Shown: piece by piece, positions 9,025 through 17,803 of the stretch
Layout: each line of letters begins with the position of its first letter
How positions within the stretch are numbered: position 1 is the stretch's first letter
DNA from: Cupriavidus pinatubonensis
GTDB lineage: Bacteria > Pseudomonadota > Gammaproteobacteria > Burkholderiales > Burkholderiaceae
DNA: 64,000 bases
Assembly: GCF_019602855.1 (NCBI RefSeq)
Contig: NZ_CP080767.1
Location: 1,798,001-1,862,000 of the forward strand
Direction of reading: 5' to 3'
Translations under genes and position numbers: made by a program
The notes under the pieces: generated by a model
Database searches by the model: none
What the model was told of the DNA's origin: nothing
Seen by the model: the letters and a program-made list of their open reading frames with translations, nothing else

Positions 9025-9231
9025 ATGCTCAGTCACCATGAAATCTCGGCACTGATTCTTGTGCGGAACGCGCCATACCATGCGACCGACGCTCTGGAAC
9101 TGGAGGGGCTGGCGAATAAAGGCATGATCGAATGGGTGCGGCGCGGCATCACCCAGCGTCGGCCGTGCCTGACGGCCCTCGGGGAACGGTTCTACAGCAA
9201 GGTGGTGACGCCGTTGTACGCGGCGGCATAA
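9025..9231 (+). CDS. small hypothetical protein (68 aa)
   Basis: A compact soluble protein with no signal peptide, membrane segment or Cys pair. The helical pattern (MLSHHEISALILV, then DALELEGLANKGMIEW and ALGERFYSKV) could fit a small winged-helix-like fold, but I do not recognise a family. A ribosome site (CGGAGA) lies 5 nt before the ATG, and codon use matches the neighbours. Confidence 0.5.
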   Translation: MLSHHEISALILVRNAPYHATDALELEGLANKGMIEWVRRGITQRRPCLTALGERFYSKVVTPLYAAA

Positions 9232-9286
9232 CGTACGACACGACCCACCTAGCCAGAATCCGGGCACCGCTGTCCCTTCGCTGCCG

Positions 9287-10999
9287 CTACCACGCAAAGC
9301 TGCAGTCGGACGGTGTGCGGAGTTGCCAGTCGCCGTTGCCGCACAGTTCCAGTACCTGGACGTGATATTTGAGCAGGGTGGGGCGGTGGCTGACGCTCAC
9401 GATCGTGGTATGGCCAGCGGAGAGCTGGCTGTAGAGGGCGGCCTCGTTTGCGACATCGAGCGCGCTGGTCGCTTCATCGAGCAGCGCGTAGCGCGGACGG
9501 GCCCGCAGCAGGCGGGCGAACGCCAACCGCTGCTGTTCACCGAGCGACAGGACCTTGCCCCAGTCCAGCTCCGCGTCCAGGCCGCCGACGCGTTCCGCCA
9601 GGTCAGGCAGGTTGACCATGTCCAGCAGCTTCAACAGCTCCTCATCCGATATGCGATGCTGCCCCTGGTCGGGATACAATAGCTGGCAGCGCAGGTTGCC
9701 AACCGCCATGTATGGCCGTTGTGGCAATATCAGCATCTGCCCGGGCTCGGGATGCACAATGCGGCCGCTGCCGCAGTTCCACAGGCCGCTGATAGCCCGC
9801 ATCAGTGAACTCTTGCCCCCTCCGCTGGGACCGATGATCAACAGGCTCTGGCCCTTGCCCACCGTCACGTTAAGGTCCTTCAGCAGGGTACGATCATAGT
9901 CAGGGGTATGCAGCGTCAGGTGCTCCAGTGACAGCGTGTCGCCGCGCTGGTGATCGATCCGCCCCCCGGGCTTGCGCCGCAGCACGCGCGTATGCGCAAG
10001 CGACGAGGCGAATGTGGCAAGCCGGTCCAGGCCTGCCACGAAGCGGCTCAGGCTTTCGAAGTTGTCGACGATGACCGTCAGCGCCGCCAGCACCGCTGTG
10101 AACGCTCCCGCGGCCTGGATCGCGCTGCCGACTTCCAGTTCGCCGTCGAGCACGCGGTTGGCGACGATGACGCTTGGCAGCATCAGTGTCAGGAACGCAT
10201 ACGCATACTGGAACAGGTAGAGGTTGAGCTGCCAGCGGTTCAGGCGGTTGTAGTTGGCGAACACATGCTGGAACCGGCCGCGTACGTGGTGGAACTCATG
10301 TTGCTCGCCGCGATGGAAGGTGATCGATTCGGCATGCTCGCGCACCCGGATCAGGCTGAAGCGGAAGTCGGCCTCGCGCCTGAGCTGATAGAAGTTCAGC
10401 CCAATCAGTACCTTGCCGAAGCACAGCACCGAAACCACCGTGCCGCAGATGGCATAAAGCACCAGGAACAACACCAGTTCGCGCGAGATCGACCACAGCA
10501 CCTCGCTGAACGCAATCAGCTGCAGCAATGACCCCAGCATCAGCAGCAGGAAGTACAAGGACTGCTGCGTAAATGTGCTGATGTCCTCCGAGATGCGCTG
10601 GTCGGGGTTGTCGATGTTGGTGTTGTTGTTCAGCGCATAGAAGGCGCAGTTGCCAAAGTATTTTTCCAGGTACTGGTGCGTCATCCAGGCGCGCCAATGC
10701 ATGAACAGCCTGTTGCGCGTGTAGTAGTAGAAGGCGTAAACGGGAACGGCCGCCAGCAGCACGTAGACGAAGATCCGGATGGCATACCAGAAGCGGTCAG
10801 CGTCTCCGGCCGCGAGTGCCGAGGCAAATTCCCCTGTCTGCTCGTTGAAGCGCACATTGGTCCAGGTCTGGCCTAGCAGCAAGCCGACCAGTATCAGCAA
10901 CAGCGCCCAAGCCTTTCCCTTTTCCCGTGACACCCAGTATGGCCTGGCGATGTCAAGGAACCGCTTCCACAGATTGCCGCTGCGCGTTGCCATGACCAT
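9287..10999 (-). CDS. SbmA/YddA-type ABC transporter, fused permease and ATPase
   Basis: 570 residues. An N-terminal membrane domain of the ABC_membrane_2 (SbmA/BacA) type has about six helices within residues 25-320, including the conserved FNEQTGEF and NPDQRISED. The C-terminal ATPase shows Walker A GPSGGGKSS (about 395), a Q-loop LPQRPY, the variant signature LSLGEQQRL (about 482) and Walker B YALLDEATSALD (about 502). Relatives (YddA, Rv1819c) move vitamin B12, bleomycin or antimicrobial peptides across the inner membrane; direction and substrate here are unknown. It works as a homodimer in the family. No partner gene adjoins it. Confidence 0.9.
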   Translation of the reverse strand: MVMATRSGNLWKRFLDIARPYWVSREKGKAWALLLILVGLLLGQTWTNVRFNEQTGEFASALAAGDADRFWYAIRIFVYVLLAAVPVYAFYYYTRNRLFMHWRAWMTHQYLEKYFGNCAFYALNNNTNIDNPDQRISEDISTFTQQSLYFLLLMLGSLLQLIAFSEVLWSISRELVLFLVLYAICGTVVSVLCFGKVLIGLNFYQLRREADFRFSLIRVREHAESITFHRGEQHEFHHVRGRFQHVFANYNRLNRWQLNLYLFQYAYAFLTLMLPSVIVANRVLDGELEVGSAIQAAGAFTAVLAALTVIVDNFESLSRFVAGLDRLATFASSLAHTRVLRRKPGGRIDHQRGDTLSLEHLTLHTPDYDRTLLKDLNVTVGKGQSLLIIGPSGGGKSSLMRAISGLWNCGSGRIVHPEPGQMLILPQRPYMAVGNLRCQLLYPDQGQHRISDEELLKLLDMVNLPDLAERVGGLDAELDWGKVLSLGEQQRLAFARLLRARPRYALLDEATSALDVANEAALYSQLSAGHTTIVSVSHRPTLLKYHVQVLELCGNGDWQLRTPSDCSFAW

Positions 11000-11214
11000 G
11001 TCGTTTTGACAAGGCTGCGGGCCGGCAGGAAGCTCCCGCCGGGCCTAAGGCCTCTAACAGCCCGGGCATACGCATTTCGCATGCCAGCTGGCATGGTCGG
11101 TTTGCCGGGGTTGGAGACCCATGCGTAGATCATAGTCGTTCGATTGCCCCGCGAGGTACCGTCAACCCAGGAAATACCGGTACCATCGTCCTACTTACGC
11201 GCCAAGGAGCAGGC

Positions 11215-12279
11215 ATGCAGTTTCTCTGGCCGCAGATGCTCTGGCCGCTGGTTTCTCTTCCCCTGCTGGTGGCCGCTTACCTTTACCTGCTTGCCCGGCG
11301 CAAGAAATCTGCCGTGTTGTATGCCAGCCTTGCGCTGCCGCGTGCCGCGCTGGGTCGCAGGCAGCGGCTGCGGCGTCACATCCCGCCGCTGCTGTTCCTG
11401 TTCGCGTTGGCCGCGGCGCTGCTGGCCTGCGCCCGTCCCACCGCCACCCTCACACTGCCATCTGACACCGTCACCCTGGTGCTCGCGATGGACGTCTCGC
11501 GCAGCATGGCAGCGAGCGATGTCGCACCCACGCGCATTGGCGCCGCCCAGCAGGCCGCACGCGATCTCATCGTCGGGTTGCCGCCTGGCGTGCGCCTTGG
11601 CATTGTCTCGTTTGCGGCTACGGCAATCGTGGTGCTGCCGCCTACCGACAACCGGCTTCGCATGCTCGACGCGATCGACCGCTTCGAGCTCCAGAACGGC
11701 ACGGCGACAGGCAGCGGACTGATCCAGTCGCTGGCGGTGCTGTTTCCTGATGACGGCATCGACCTCGAAGGGATCCTCTTTGGCGGCGAGTCGCTTGCGC
11801 CGGGCACTGGCGGCCGCTCGCTGACCGAGGCCGCCGCGGCGGACGCCGTCCGCAAGCGCGATCTGGAACAGCCCGGGGCGGCGCCCGGCTCCTACCGGCA
11901 CGGTGCGGTGATCCTGCTCAGTGATGGTCGGCGCACGACCGGCCCGGATCCCCTTGACGCGGCGCGCATGGCCGCCCAGCGCGGCCTGCGCGTCTATACC
12001 GTGGGCTTCGGAGCGGTACAGGACGCTGGTACGGAGGGATCCAGCTTGTCTTACGAAATGCAGGTGGATGAACCGACCTTGCGCCAGATCGCGACGCTCA
12101 CGGACGGCGAATACTTCCAGGCCGGCTCGGCCGCCGACCTGACGCGTGTGTATCGCCAGCTGAGCGGCCGCTTCGCACTCGAGCGCAGCGAAGTCGAGAT
12201 CGGTGCCTTGTTCGCGGCAGGCTCGGTTGTCTTACTCGTGGCGGCGTGCGTGCTGTCGATGCTCTGGTTCCGGCGGTGA
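11215..12279 (+). CDS. BatA-like von Willebrand factor A domain membrane protein
   Basis: 354 residues. Two N-terminal helices (about 8-26 and 55-75) precede a VWA domain with an intact MIDAS motif DVSRSM at 93-98 and further metal-site residues (ATGSG, LSDGRR). A C-terminal helix lies at about 325-350. This is the BatA arrangement. Such proteins normally sit with a MoxR ATPase, a DUF58 protein and BatB, and act in envelope-stress or protein-complex maturation. None of those partners lies in the window, so this copy stands alone. The ATG follows CAAGGAGCAGGC. Confidence 0.82.
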   Translation: MQFLWPQMLWPLVSLPLLVAAYLYLLARRKKSAVLYASLALPRAALGRRQRLRRHIPPLLFLFALAAALLACARPTATLTLPSDTVTLVLAMDVSRSMAASDVAPTRIGAAQQAARDLIVGLPPGVRLGIVSFAATAIVVLPPTDNRLRMLDAIDRFELQNGTATGSGLIQSLAVLFPDDGIDLEGILFGGESLAPGTGGRSLTEAAAADAVRKRDLEQPGAAPGSYRHGAVILLSDGRRTTGPDPLDAARMAAQRGLRVYTVGFGAVQDAGTEGSSLSYEMQVDEPTLRQIATLTDGEYFQAGSAADLTRVYRQLSGRFALERSEVEIGALFAAGSVVLLVAACVLSMLWFRR

Positions 12280-12341
12280 ACGGCAGCGTAGGCAAGCGGC
12301 TGGCATGCGCCAGCCCGGGTGTCCTGGAGGAGAGACACAAC

Positions 12342-13517
12342 GTGCGGCGTCAATTCAAAATCTTCGCTTTCGTGATTCTCACTGCGCTCGGTACCGCCCG
12401 TGCCGACGACGGGAGAGGTTTGGCACGGAGTGGTAATCCCAATGAGGTTTCGATTTCAGGGGTTTCATCCGGCGCTGCCATGGCCATTCAGTACGCTGTC
12501 GCCCATTCCAGTTCCATCGTCGGAGTGGGCGCCGTTGCCGGCCCGGGGTGGGGCTGTGCGGACGGCCGACTATCCGTGGCAATCAATGACTGCATGTGTG
12601 GACGGCAGCCTACTGCTCCCCATGTTGCGGGCGCCCGCGCGCAAGCGGCGAGCGGGTCGATCGATCAGCTGGTCGCGGGCAAGCCGGTGGCACTTCAGCG
12701 CTCCTATGTCTTCCAGAGCCCGGAAGACCATACCGTGGTAAAGCAGTCGGGTCAGGCGAGCATTGACTTCCTGGCTGCCTTTATCGGAAAAGCGCCTGTC
12801 GTAGACAGAGGGAATGCCGCGGACGGAAGCAACCGGGCCGGCCACGGCATTATCTCCCCCGACGGGACGGATGCGTGCCAGTCCAATGGCAAGGAAAAGA
12901 CCTACGTTCGCCGCTGCGGCGCGGAAGACAATGCCGGGAAGCTTTTCCACGCCCTTTATGAACCGGCCACGGTCTACGATCCGACCAGGCGTGTCAGGGA
13001 CATCCCGGCAACGGAGGTCTGGGCATTCAAGCAACAGCCGCTGATCGACCCGATCAAAAAGAGCGACGGCAAGATCGCCCCTGACGGTATCTTCTGGCTA
13101 CCCTTCAGCACCGCGCGGCGCAAGAACTTCGATATGGCGGATACCGGATATCTCTACGTTCCGCCGTCCTGCCGAAGCAGCGGCAGCCGTTGCCGGATAC
13201 ACATTGCACTGCATGGCTGCAAACAGACGGCGAAAGAGTTTGCCGTGACCGCGGGCTACAACAATTGGGCGGACTACTACAAGGTCATCGTCATCTACCC
13301 GGCGCTCGATCACCAGACGTCCATGGATGGAGAGGTTTGCGCCATGCCCGCGGCGTTGCGGATTGCCGATTCCAGCTGGGTGAAGCCGAACCCGAACGCC
13401 TGCTGGGACTGGTGGGGCTATCTGGACGATGAGACGCCGCAGGCCAGGCGTTACCTGACCAGCAAGGCGCCGCAGATGCGGGTGATTGAAAGCATCATTG
13501 GCGAAGCCACACGGTAG
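12342..13517 (+). CDS. secreted PHB-depolymerase-like alpha/beta hydrolase
   Basis: 391 residues from a GTG start, chosen for the strong GGAGGAG site 9 nt upstream and because it places a Sec signal peptide (FKIFAFVILTALGTARA) at the N-terminus. The nucleophile motif GVSSG (Ser42) comes very early in the mature protein. The later LHGCKQT and NPNACWDWWGY are typical of poly(3-hydroxybutyrate) depolymerases with this domain order, as in the PhaZd group of Cupriavidus necator. It probably cleaves short-chain polyhydroxyalkanoate or a related ester. No separate substrate-binding domain is visible after the catalytic part. Confidence 0.8.
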   Translation: MRRQFKIFAFVILTALGTARADDGRGLARSGNPNEVSISGVSSGAAMAIQYAVAHSSSIVGVGAVAGPGWGCADGRLSVAINDCMCGRQPTAPHVAGARAQAASGSIDQLVAGKPVALQRSYVFQSPEDHTVVKQSGQASIDFLAAFIGKAPVVDRGNAADGSNRAGHGIISPDGTDACQSNGKEKTYVRRCGAEDNAGKLFHALYEPATVYDPTRRVRDIPATEVWAFKQQPLIDPIKKSDGKIAPDGIFWLPFSTARRKNFDMADTGYLYVPPSCRSSGSRCRIHIALHGCKQTAKEFAVTAGYNNWADYYKVIVIYPALDHQTSMDGEVCAMPAALRIADSSWVKPNPNACWDWWGYLDDETPQARRYLTSKAPQMRVIESIIGEATR

Positions 13518-13559
13518 GGAAACCTTTGCGATGGCGGGTTTGGCAAAATGCCACCATGA

Positions 13560-13649
13560 ATGCGCATATTTCCGGAGATCCACACCGAGCTGGGCGCCCA
13601 TCTCGTGGAAGAGCAACTGCTTCACATCGACGAAGGGTACTTCGCCTGA
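13560..13649 (+). CDS. possible 29-aa ORF or gene remnant
   Basis: An ATG-started ORF encodes a 29-residue peptide beginning MRIFPEIHTELG and ending HIDEGYFA. The peptide is acidic, amphipathic and unlike a random GC-rich frame, and it fills most of the 154 bp between the depolymerase-like gene and the convergent kinase. No clear ribosome site is present. It could be a tiny protein or the tail of a decayed gene. Confidence 0.2.
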   Translation: MRIFPEIHTELGAHLVEEQLLHIDEGYFA

Positions 13650-13671
13650 TGACTCTCTGGCAGACCGGCAA

Positions 13672-14598
13672 TTACGCCGATCCCCGGGGCATTGCCGCCA
13701 ACCCCTCCAGCTCTCGCCACAAGGGCGCATAAGCACCCGCATGGCTGGCCGCGACTGCCGCTGCCGCTGCCGCTAGTCGCGCCTGGCCCGCAAGGTCCGC
13801 TCGCGGCTCGCTAAGCACCGAGGCCATCCAGCCGCCCATGGCCGCGTCCCCGCAACCGACGGTATCGGCAACCTCCACCCGGAACGCCGGCTGCTCCACC
13901 ACGATGTCCGACTGCAGCAGCGTCAGGCCATCAGCCCCGCGCGTGAGCATGATGGTGGCGTTCGGCGCGATGGCCCGCACCTGCGCAAGCGCCGCGTCCA
14001 GTGGCAGCGCCGGGAAGAGGCCCGCCAGGTCTTCATCCGAGATCTTGACGTAGGACGCCAGCCGCAGCATGTGCGCAAGCGTTTCGCCATAGCCCGGTGC
14101 GCTCATGAGCGAGCGGTAGTTGGGATCGAAGGCAATGCGCTTGCCGGCCGCAGCGGCCTGCGTGGCTTCCTCGCACAGGCGTCCGGCCAGCGGCTGCCGT
14201 ACCAGACTGATGGAGCCGAAGTGAATGACCTCCGCCGCCTCGTGCCAGCCCTGCGGCAGCCGGGACGGCTCGAAATGCAGGTCGGCACTGTCGTCGCCCA
14301 CGAAAAAGTATTGTGGAGGATGCCGCGAAGCGACAAAAGCCAGGAACGGCGAACGCTCGACACGTTGCAGAAAGCGCATGTCGAGTCCGGCTTCCTCGGT
14401 GGCCCGGGCCAGTGTATCGCCGAACAGGTCCTGGCTGACAGCGCCGGCAAAGGCCGTGTCGATGCCCAGGCGCGCGCCGACGCGGGCCACATTCCAGCAG
14501 GATCCGCCTGGCAGGCCGAGCCAGTTGCCGTCGGCCTGGAGCACCATGTCGGTGAGCGCCTCACCGAACACGACGTAGCGGGGCAGGGGTCTTGACAT
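13672..14598 (-). CDS. frcK: PfkB-family sugar kinase, probably fructokinase
   Basis: 308 residues. PfkB signatures are present: LPGGSCWNVARVGARLG near residue 30 and DTVGCGDAAMGG near the C-terminus, with Asp251 as the catalytic base. The usual DTxGAGD reads GCGD here. It is the last gene of the leftward sugar operon, 9 bp after pgi. With an ABC sugar importer, pgi and zwf in one transcript, the simplest role is ATP-dependent phosphorylation of imported fructose to fructose 6-phosphate. Another hexose, or ribose, is possible because the family signature does not fix the substrate. Confidence 0.82.
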   Translation of the reverse strand: MSRPLPRYVVFGEALTDMVLQADGNWLGLPGGSCWNVARVGARLGIDTAFAGAVSQDLFGDTLARATEEAGLDMRFLQRVERSPFLAFVASRHPPQYFFVGDDSADLHFEPSRLPQGWHEAAEVIHFGSISLVRQPLAGRLCEEATQAAAAGKRIAFDPNYRSLMSAPGYGETLAHMLRLASYVKISDEDLAGLFPALPLDAALAQVRAIAPNATIMLTRGADGLTLLQSDIVVEQPAFRVEVADTVGCGDAAMGGWMASVLSEPRADLAGQARLAAAAAAVAASHAGAYAPLWRELEGLAAMPRGSA

Positions 14599-14607
14599 CC
14601 GTGTCTC

Positions 14608-16236
14608 CTAGTCTGTGCTTGCACAAAACTGTGCGGCGCGGCGGATCAGCGCGGCCGTCGACGCGTCATGCGGCTGCGGGGGCGCTCCTTCCAGTTCGCG
14701 CTCGATGGGACGGGCCAGCATCTTGCCAAGTTCCACGCCCCATTGATCGAAGGGATTGATGTTCCAAAGCGCGCCTTGCACAAAGGTGCGATGTTCCGAC
14801 ATCGCGAGCAAGGCGCCGAGGTGGAACGCATCCAGCCGCTGCAGCAGCAACGTATTGCTGGGGCGGTTCCCTTCAAATACCAGATGCGGCACCAGCGCCT
14901 CGTCAGCCTTCCCCTCGGCGCGTACTTCGTCGGCGGTGCGCCCGCGCAGCAGCGCTTCTCCCTGCGCAAAGCAATTTGCCAGCAGCTTGGTATGGTGGCC
15001 GGGCAGGTCGCTGTGCGGTTGCAGGCAAGCGATAAAGTCCACCGGTACGAGCTGCGAGCCCTGGTGGACCATCTGGAAATAGGCATGCTGGCCATTGGTG
15101 CCGGTGGTGCCCCATACGACCGCAGCCGAACCGGCCTCCAGCGCCGCACCGTCGTGCTGCACCGACTTCCCGTTGCTCTCCATTTCGAGCTGCTGCAGGA
15201 ACGCCGGCAGCAGGTCCAGCGGCTCGCAATACGGCGCGACGCAGCGGCTGGCGGTGCCGAGGAAGCTGCGATACCAGACATCCAGCAGGCCCAGGATCAT
15301 CGGCAGGTTCTGTTCGGGCGGCGCGCCGGCGAAATGCCGGTCCATGGCGCGTGCGCCATCCAGCAACTGGCGGAACCTGTCAAAGCCGATCGCCACCGCG
15401 ATCGACAGGCCAACCGCCGACCACAGCGAGAAGCGCCCGCCCACCCAGTCCCAGAACGGGAACATGTTGACGGGGTCGATGCCGAACGCCGCCACGGCGT
15501 CCCGGTTCGTCGACACGGCCACAAAGTGGCGCGCCAGGTCCGAGTGCGTGACGCCATGGCGCAGGAACCAGTCGCGCGCGGTGCGGGCGTTGGCCATTGT
15601 TTCCAGCGTGGTGAACGTCTTGGAGCAGACGATCACCAGCGTGGTGGCGGCATCGAGGCGAGCCAGCGTGCGGGCCAGGTCGTAGCCGTCCACGTTGGCG
15701 ACGAAATGCAGGCGGGGCCCCGGTTCTGTGTCCTGCTCCAGCGCGCGGCACACCATACGCGGCCCGAGGTCGGAACCGCCGATGCCGATGTTGACCACAT
15801 CCGTGATGGCGCGTCCATCAAAGCCGGTCCAGCTGCCGCTGCGCACGTCTCGCGCGAAGCGTTCCATCTGCGCCAGCACGGCGGATACATCGGCCTCCAC
15901 CGGCACGCCCAGTGCGCGGTAGCCGTCACCGGGGTGAGCGCGCAGCGCCATATGGAGCGCAGCGCGGCGCTCCGTGGTGTTGACCGGCTCGCCGGCAAAC
16001 ATGGCATCGCGCCGCTCGCAAACGCGAGCCTGGCGGGCGAGTGCGAACAGCAGCGACAGGGTGTCTTCGGTGACGCGGTTCTTGGCGTAGTCAAGGGTCA
16101 GACCGCAGGCCTCAACGGTCAGGCGCACGGAGCGCGCCTGGCCCTGCGGACCCGTGAACCAGTCACGCATATGGGTATGGCGAATTTTGGCGGCATGCTC
16201 GCGCAGGGATTGCCAGGCGGAGAGGGACGTCGACAT
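14608..16236 (-). CDS. pgi: glucose-6-phosphate isomerase
   Basis: 542 residues, typical length. Family motifs include VVNIGIGGSDLGPRM, CSKTFTTLETMANA, GGRFSLWSAVGLSIA and FDQWGVELGK. The frame is open upstream, but this ATG has GGAG 8 nt before it and gives the normal N-terminus (MSTSLSAWQSLREHA). It interconverts fructose 6-phosphate and glucose 6-phosphate in the cytoplasm. It sits between zwf (34-bp gap) and the kinase gene (9-bp gap), so it links the fructokinase product to the Zwf substrate. Confidence 0.96.
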   Translation of the reverse strand: MSTSLSAWQSLREHAAKIRHTHMRDWFTGPQGQARSVRLTVEACGLTLDYAKNRVTEDTLSLLFALARQARVCERRDAMFAGEPVNTTERRAALHMALRAHPGDGYRALGVPVEADVSAVLAQMERFARDVRSGSWTGFDGRAITDVVNIGIGGSDLGPRMVCRALEQDTEPGPRLHFVANVDGYDLARTLARLDAATTLVIVCSKTFTTLETMANARTARDWFLRHGVTHSDLARHFVAVSTNRDAVAAFGIDPVNMFPFWDWVGGRFSLWSAVGLSIAVAIGFDRFRQLLDGARAMDRHFAGAPPEQNLPMILGLLDVWYRSFLGTASRCVAPYCEPLDLLPAFLQQLEMESNGKSVQHDGAALEAGSAAVVWGTTGTNGQHAYFQMVHQGSQLVPVDFIACLQPHSDLPGHHTKLLANCFAQGEALLRGRTADEVRAEGKADEALVPHLVFEGNRPSNTLLLQRLDAFHLGALLAMSEHRTFVQGALWNINPFDQWGVELGKMLARPIERELEGAPPQPHDASTAALIRRAAQFCASTD

Positions 16237-16270
16237 CGGGATTGCTCCAACGGAAATTCGGACGACAGAA

Positions 16271-17755
16271 CTACATTTCTTCATGCCACGCCATGCCGTC
16301 GCGCGACAACAGGGCGCTGGAGGCCGCCGGCCCCCATGTGCCGGCGGTGTACAGCTTGGGCGGCGTGTTGGTGCTCTGCCACGTCTTGAGAATCGGTGCG
16401 ACCCAGCGCCAGGCCTGGACCTGTTCATCGCGCCGCACGAAGAGGCCGAGCCTGCCGCGGATGACATCGAGCAGCAGGCGCTCGTACGCGCCCATGCGGC
16501 GCACGCGCGTGCCTGTCCCCGGGCGCTGGAGATCCAGCGAGGCCGGCACCAGGGCCTGCGTGTCTCCGGGTTGCTTGGTCAGGAAATAAAGCCGGATGCT
16601 CTCCTCCGGCTGCAGCGTGATGACCAGCCGGTTCCCTGCCGGCGTGCCCAGCGGCCGATCGAACAGCGCGCAGGGTACATCGTGGAAGTGGATGACGATC
16701 TCCGCCACGCGCGACTGCATGCGTTTTCCGGTGCGCAGGTAGAAGGGCACGCCGGCCCAACGCCAGTTCGCGATCTCGGCCTTGATGGCCACAAAGGTCT
16801 CGGTCCGGCTGTCGGCCGGGATGCCTGGCTCGCTCACGTATCCCGGCACCGGGTCGCCGCCAGCCGCGCCGCGGCAGTACTGGCCGCGCACTACCGTCTC
16901 CGCCACTGTCTCGGGCCGGATCGGCTTGAGCGCCTTGAGGATCTTCAGCTTCTCGTCGCGGATGGCGTCTTCGGACAAGCTCGTGGGCGGTTCCATGGCG
17001 ACCATGCACAGTAGCTGCAGCAAATGGTTCTGCACCATGTCCCGCAGGGCCCCGATGCCGTCGTAGAAATTGCCGCGCCGCTCCACGCCCAATTCCTCGG
17101 CGATCGTGATCTGGACCTCCTTCACCCACTCGCGCCGCCACAGGGGCTCGAACAGTACGTTGCCGAAACGCACTGCCATCAGGTTCTGTACGGACTCCTT
17201 GCCCAGGTAGTGATCGATCCGATAGATCTGGTCTTCGGCGAAGAATCTGGCCACGGCCGAATTGATTTCCTCGGACGATTCCAGGTCATGGCCCAACGGC
17301 TTTTCCAGGACGATGCGGCTGCGTTGGTCGGTCAGGCCGACACGCGACAACTGCTCGCAGATTCTGACGAAGAGGTGAGGGGCGGTGGCCAGGTAGTACA
17401 CGACCACCGGCGCGGCCCGGGCATTCACCAGCTCCGCCAACGCATCGAAGCCCGGCTCGGCGTTGGCGTCCACCTGCAGGTAGACGATTCGCTCCACGAA
17501 GCTGGGCCAGGACGAGGCCACGGCGTTGCCGGCCAGCGCGGGCAGTACCTCGTCGTTGAGCATGGCCAGATAGGCCTCGTGGGAGAGCGGCTGGCTGCCC
17601 AGCGCGAGGATCCGTCCACGCGGATGCAGCGCGCCTGCCGCATGCGCATCGAACAAGGCGGGCAGGAGCTTGCGGCGCGCGAGGTCGCCCGTGGCGCCGA
17701 ACAATACGAAGTCGAAATCCGGGGCCTGCGCGCCGGTCTTGGAGCTATCCATCAT
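16271..17755 (-). CDS. zwf: glucose-6-phosphate 1-dehydrogenase
   Basis: 494 residues. The nucleotide-binding motif FGATGDLARRKLLPALFD is at residues 18-35, and the active-site motif RIDHYLGKESVQN is intact, with its catalytic His after RID. It oxidises glucose 6-phosphate to 6-phosphogluconolactone with NAD(P)+. The gene is 48 bp downstream of the binding-protein gene and 34 bp upstream of pgi. No 6-phosphogluconolactonase, edd or eda gene lies in the window, so the rest of an Entner-Doudoroff route must be elsewhere. Confidence 0.96.
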   Translation of the reverse strand: MMDSSKTGAQAPDFDFVLFGATGDLARRKLLPALFDAHAAGALHPRGRILALGSQPLSHEAYLAMLNDEVLPALAGNAVASSWPSFVERIVYLQVDANAEPGFDALAELVNARAAPVVVYYLATAPHLFVRICEQLSRVGLTDQRSRIVLEKPLGHDLESSEEINSAVARFFAEDQIYRIDHYLGKESVQNLMAVRFGNVLFEPLWRREWVKEVQITIAEELGVERRGNFYDGIGALRDMVQNHLLQLLCMVAMEPPTSLSEDAIRDEKLKILKALKPIRPETVAETVVRGQYCRGAAGGDPVPGYVSEPGIPADSRTETFVAIKAEIANWRWAGVPFYLRTGKRMQSRVAEIVIHFHDVPCALFDRPLGTPAGNRLVITLQPEESIRLYFLTKQPGDTQALVPASLDLQRPGTGTRVRRMGAYERLLLDVIRGRLGLFVRRDEQVQAWRWVAPILKTWQSTNTPPKLYTAGTWGPAASSALLSRDGMAWHEEM

Positions 17756-17803
17756 GTCACCTGGGACGGTCAGAAAGGTGTTCGGGGTATGGCAGGGCGC
17801 GCA

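Noticed and set aside
14668..16389. Open frame of over 570 codons on the plus strand opposite pgi
   Set aside because: High GC in third positions of pgi creates long antisense frames; the peptide is His/Arg/Gln-rich with no domain, while the minus strand encodes a full Pgi.
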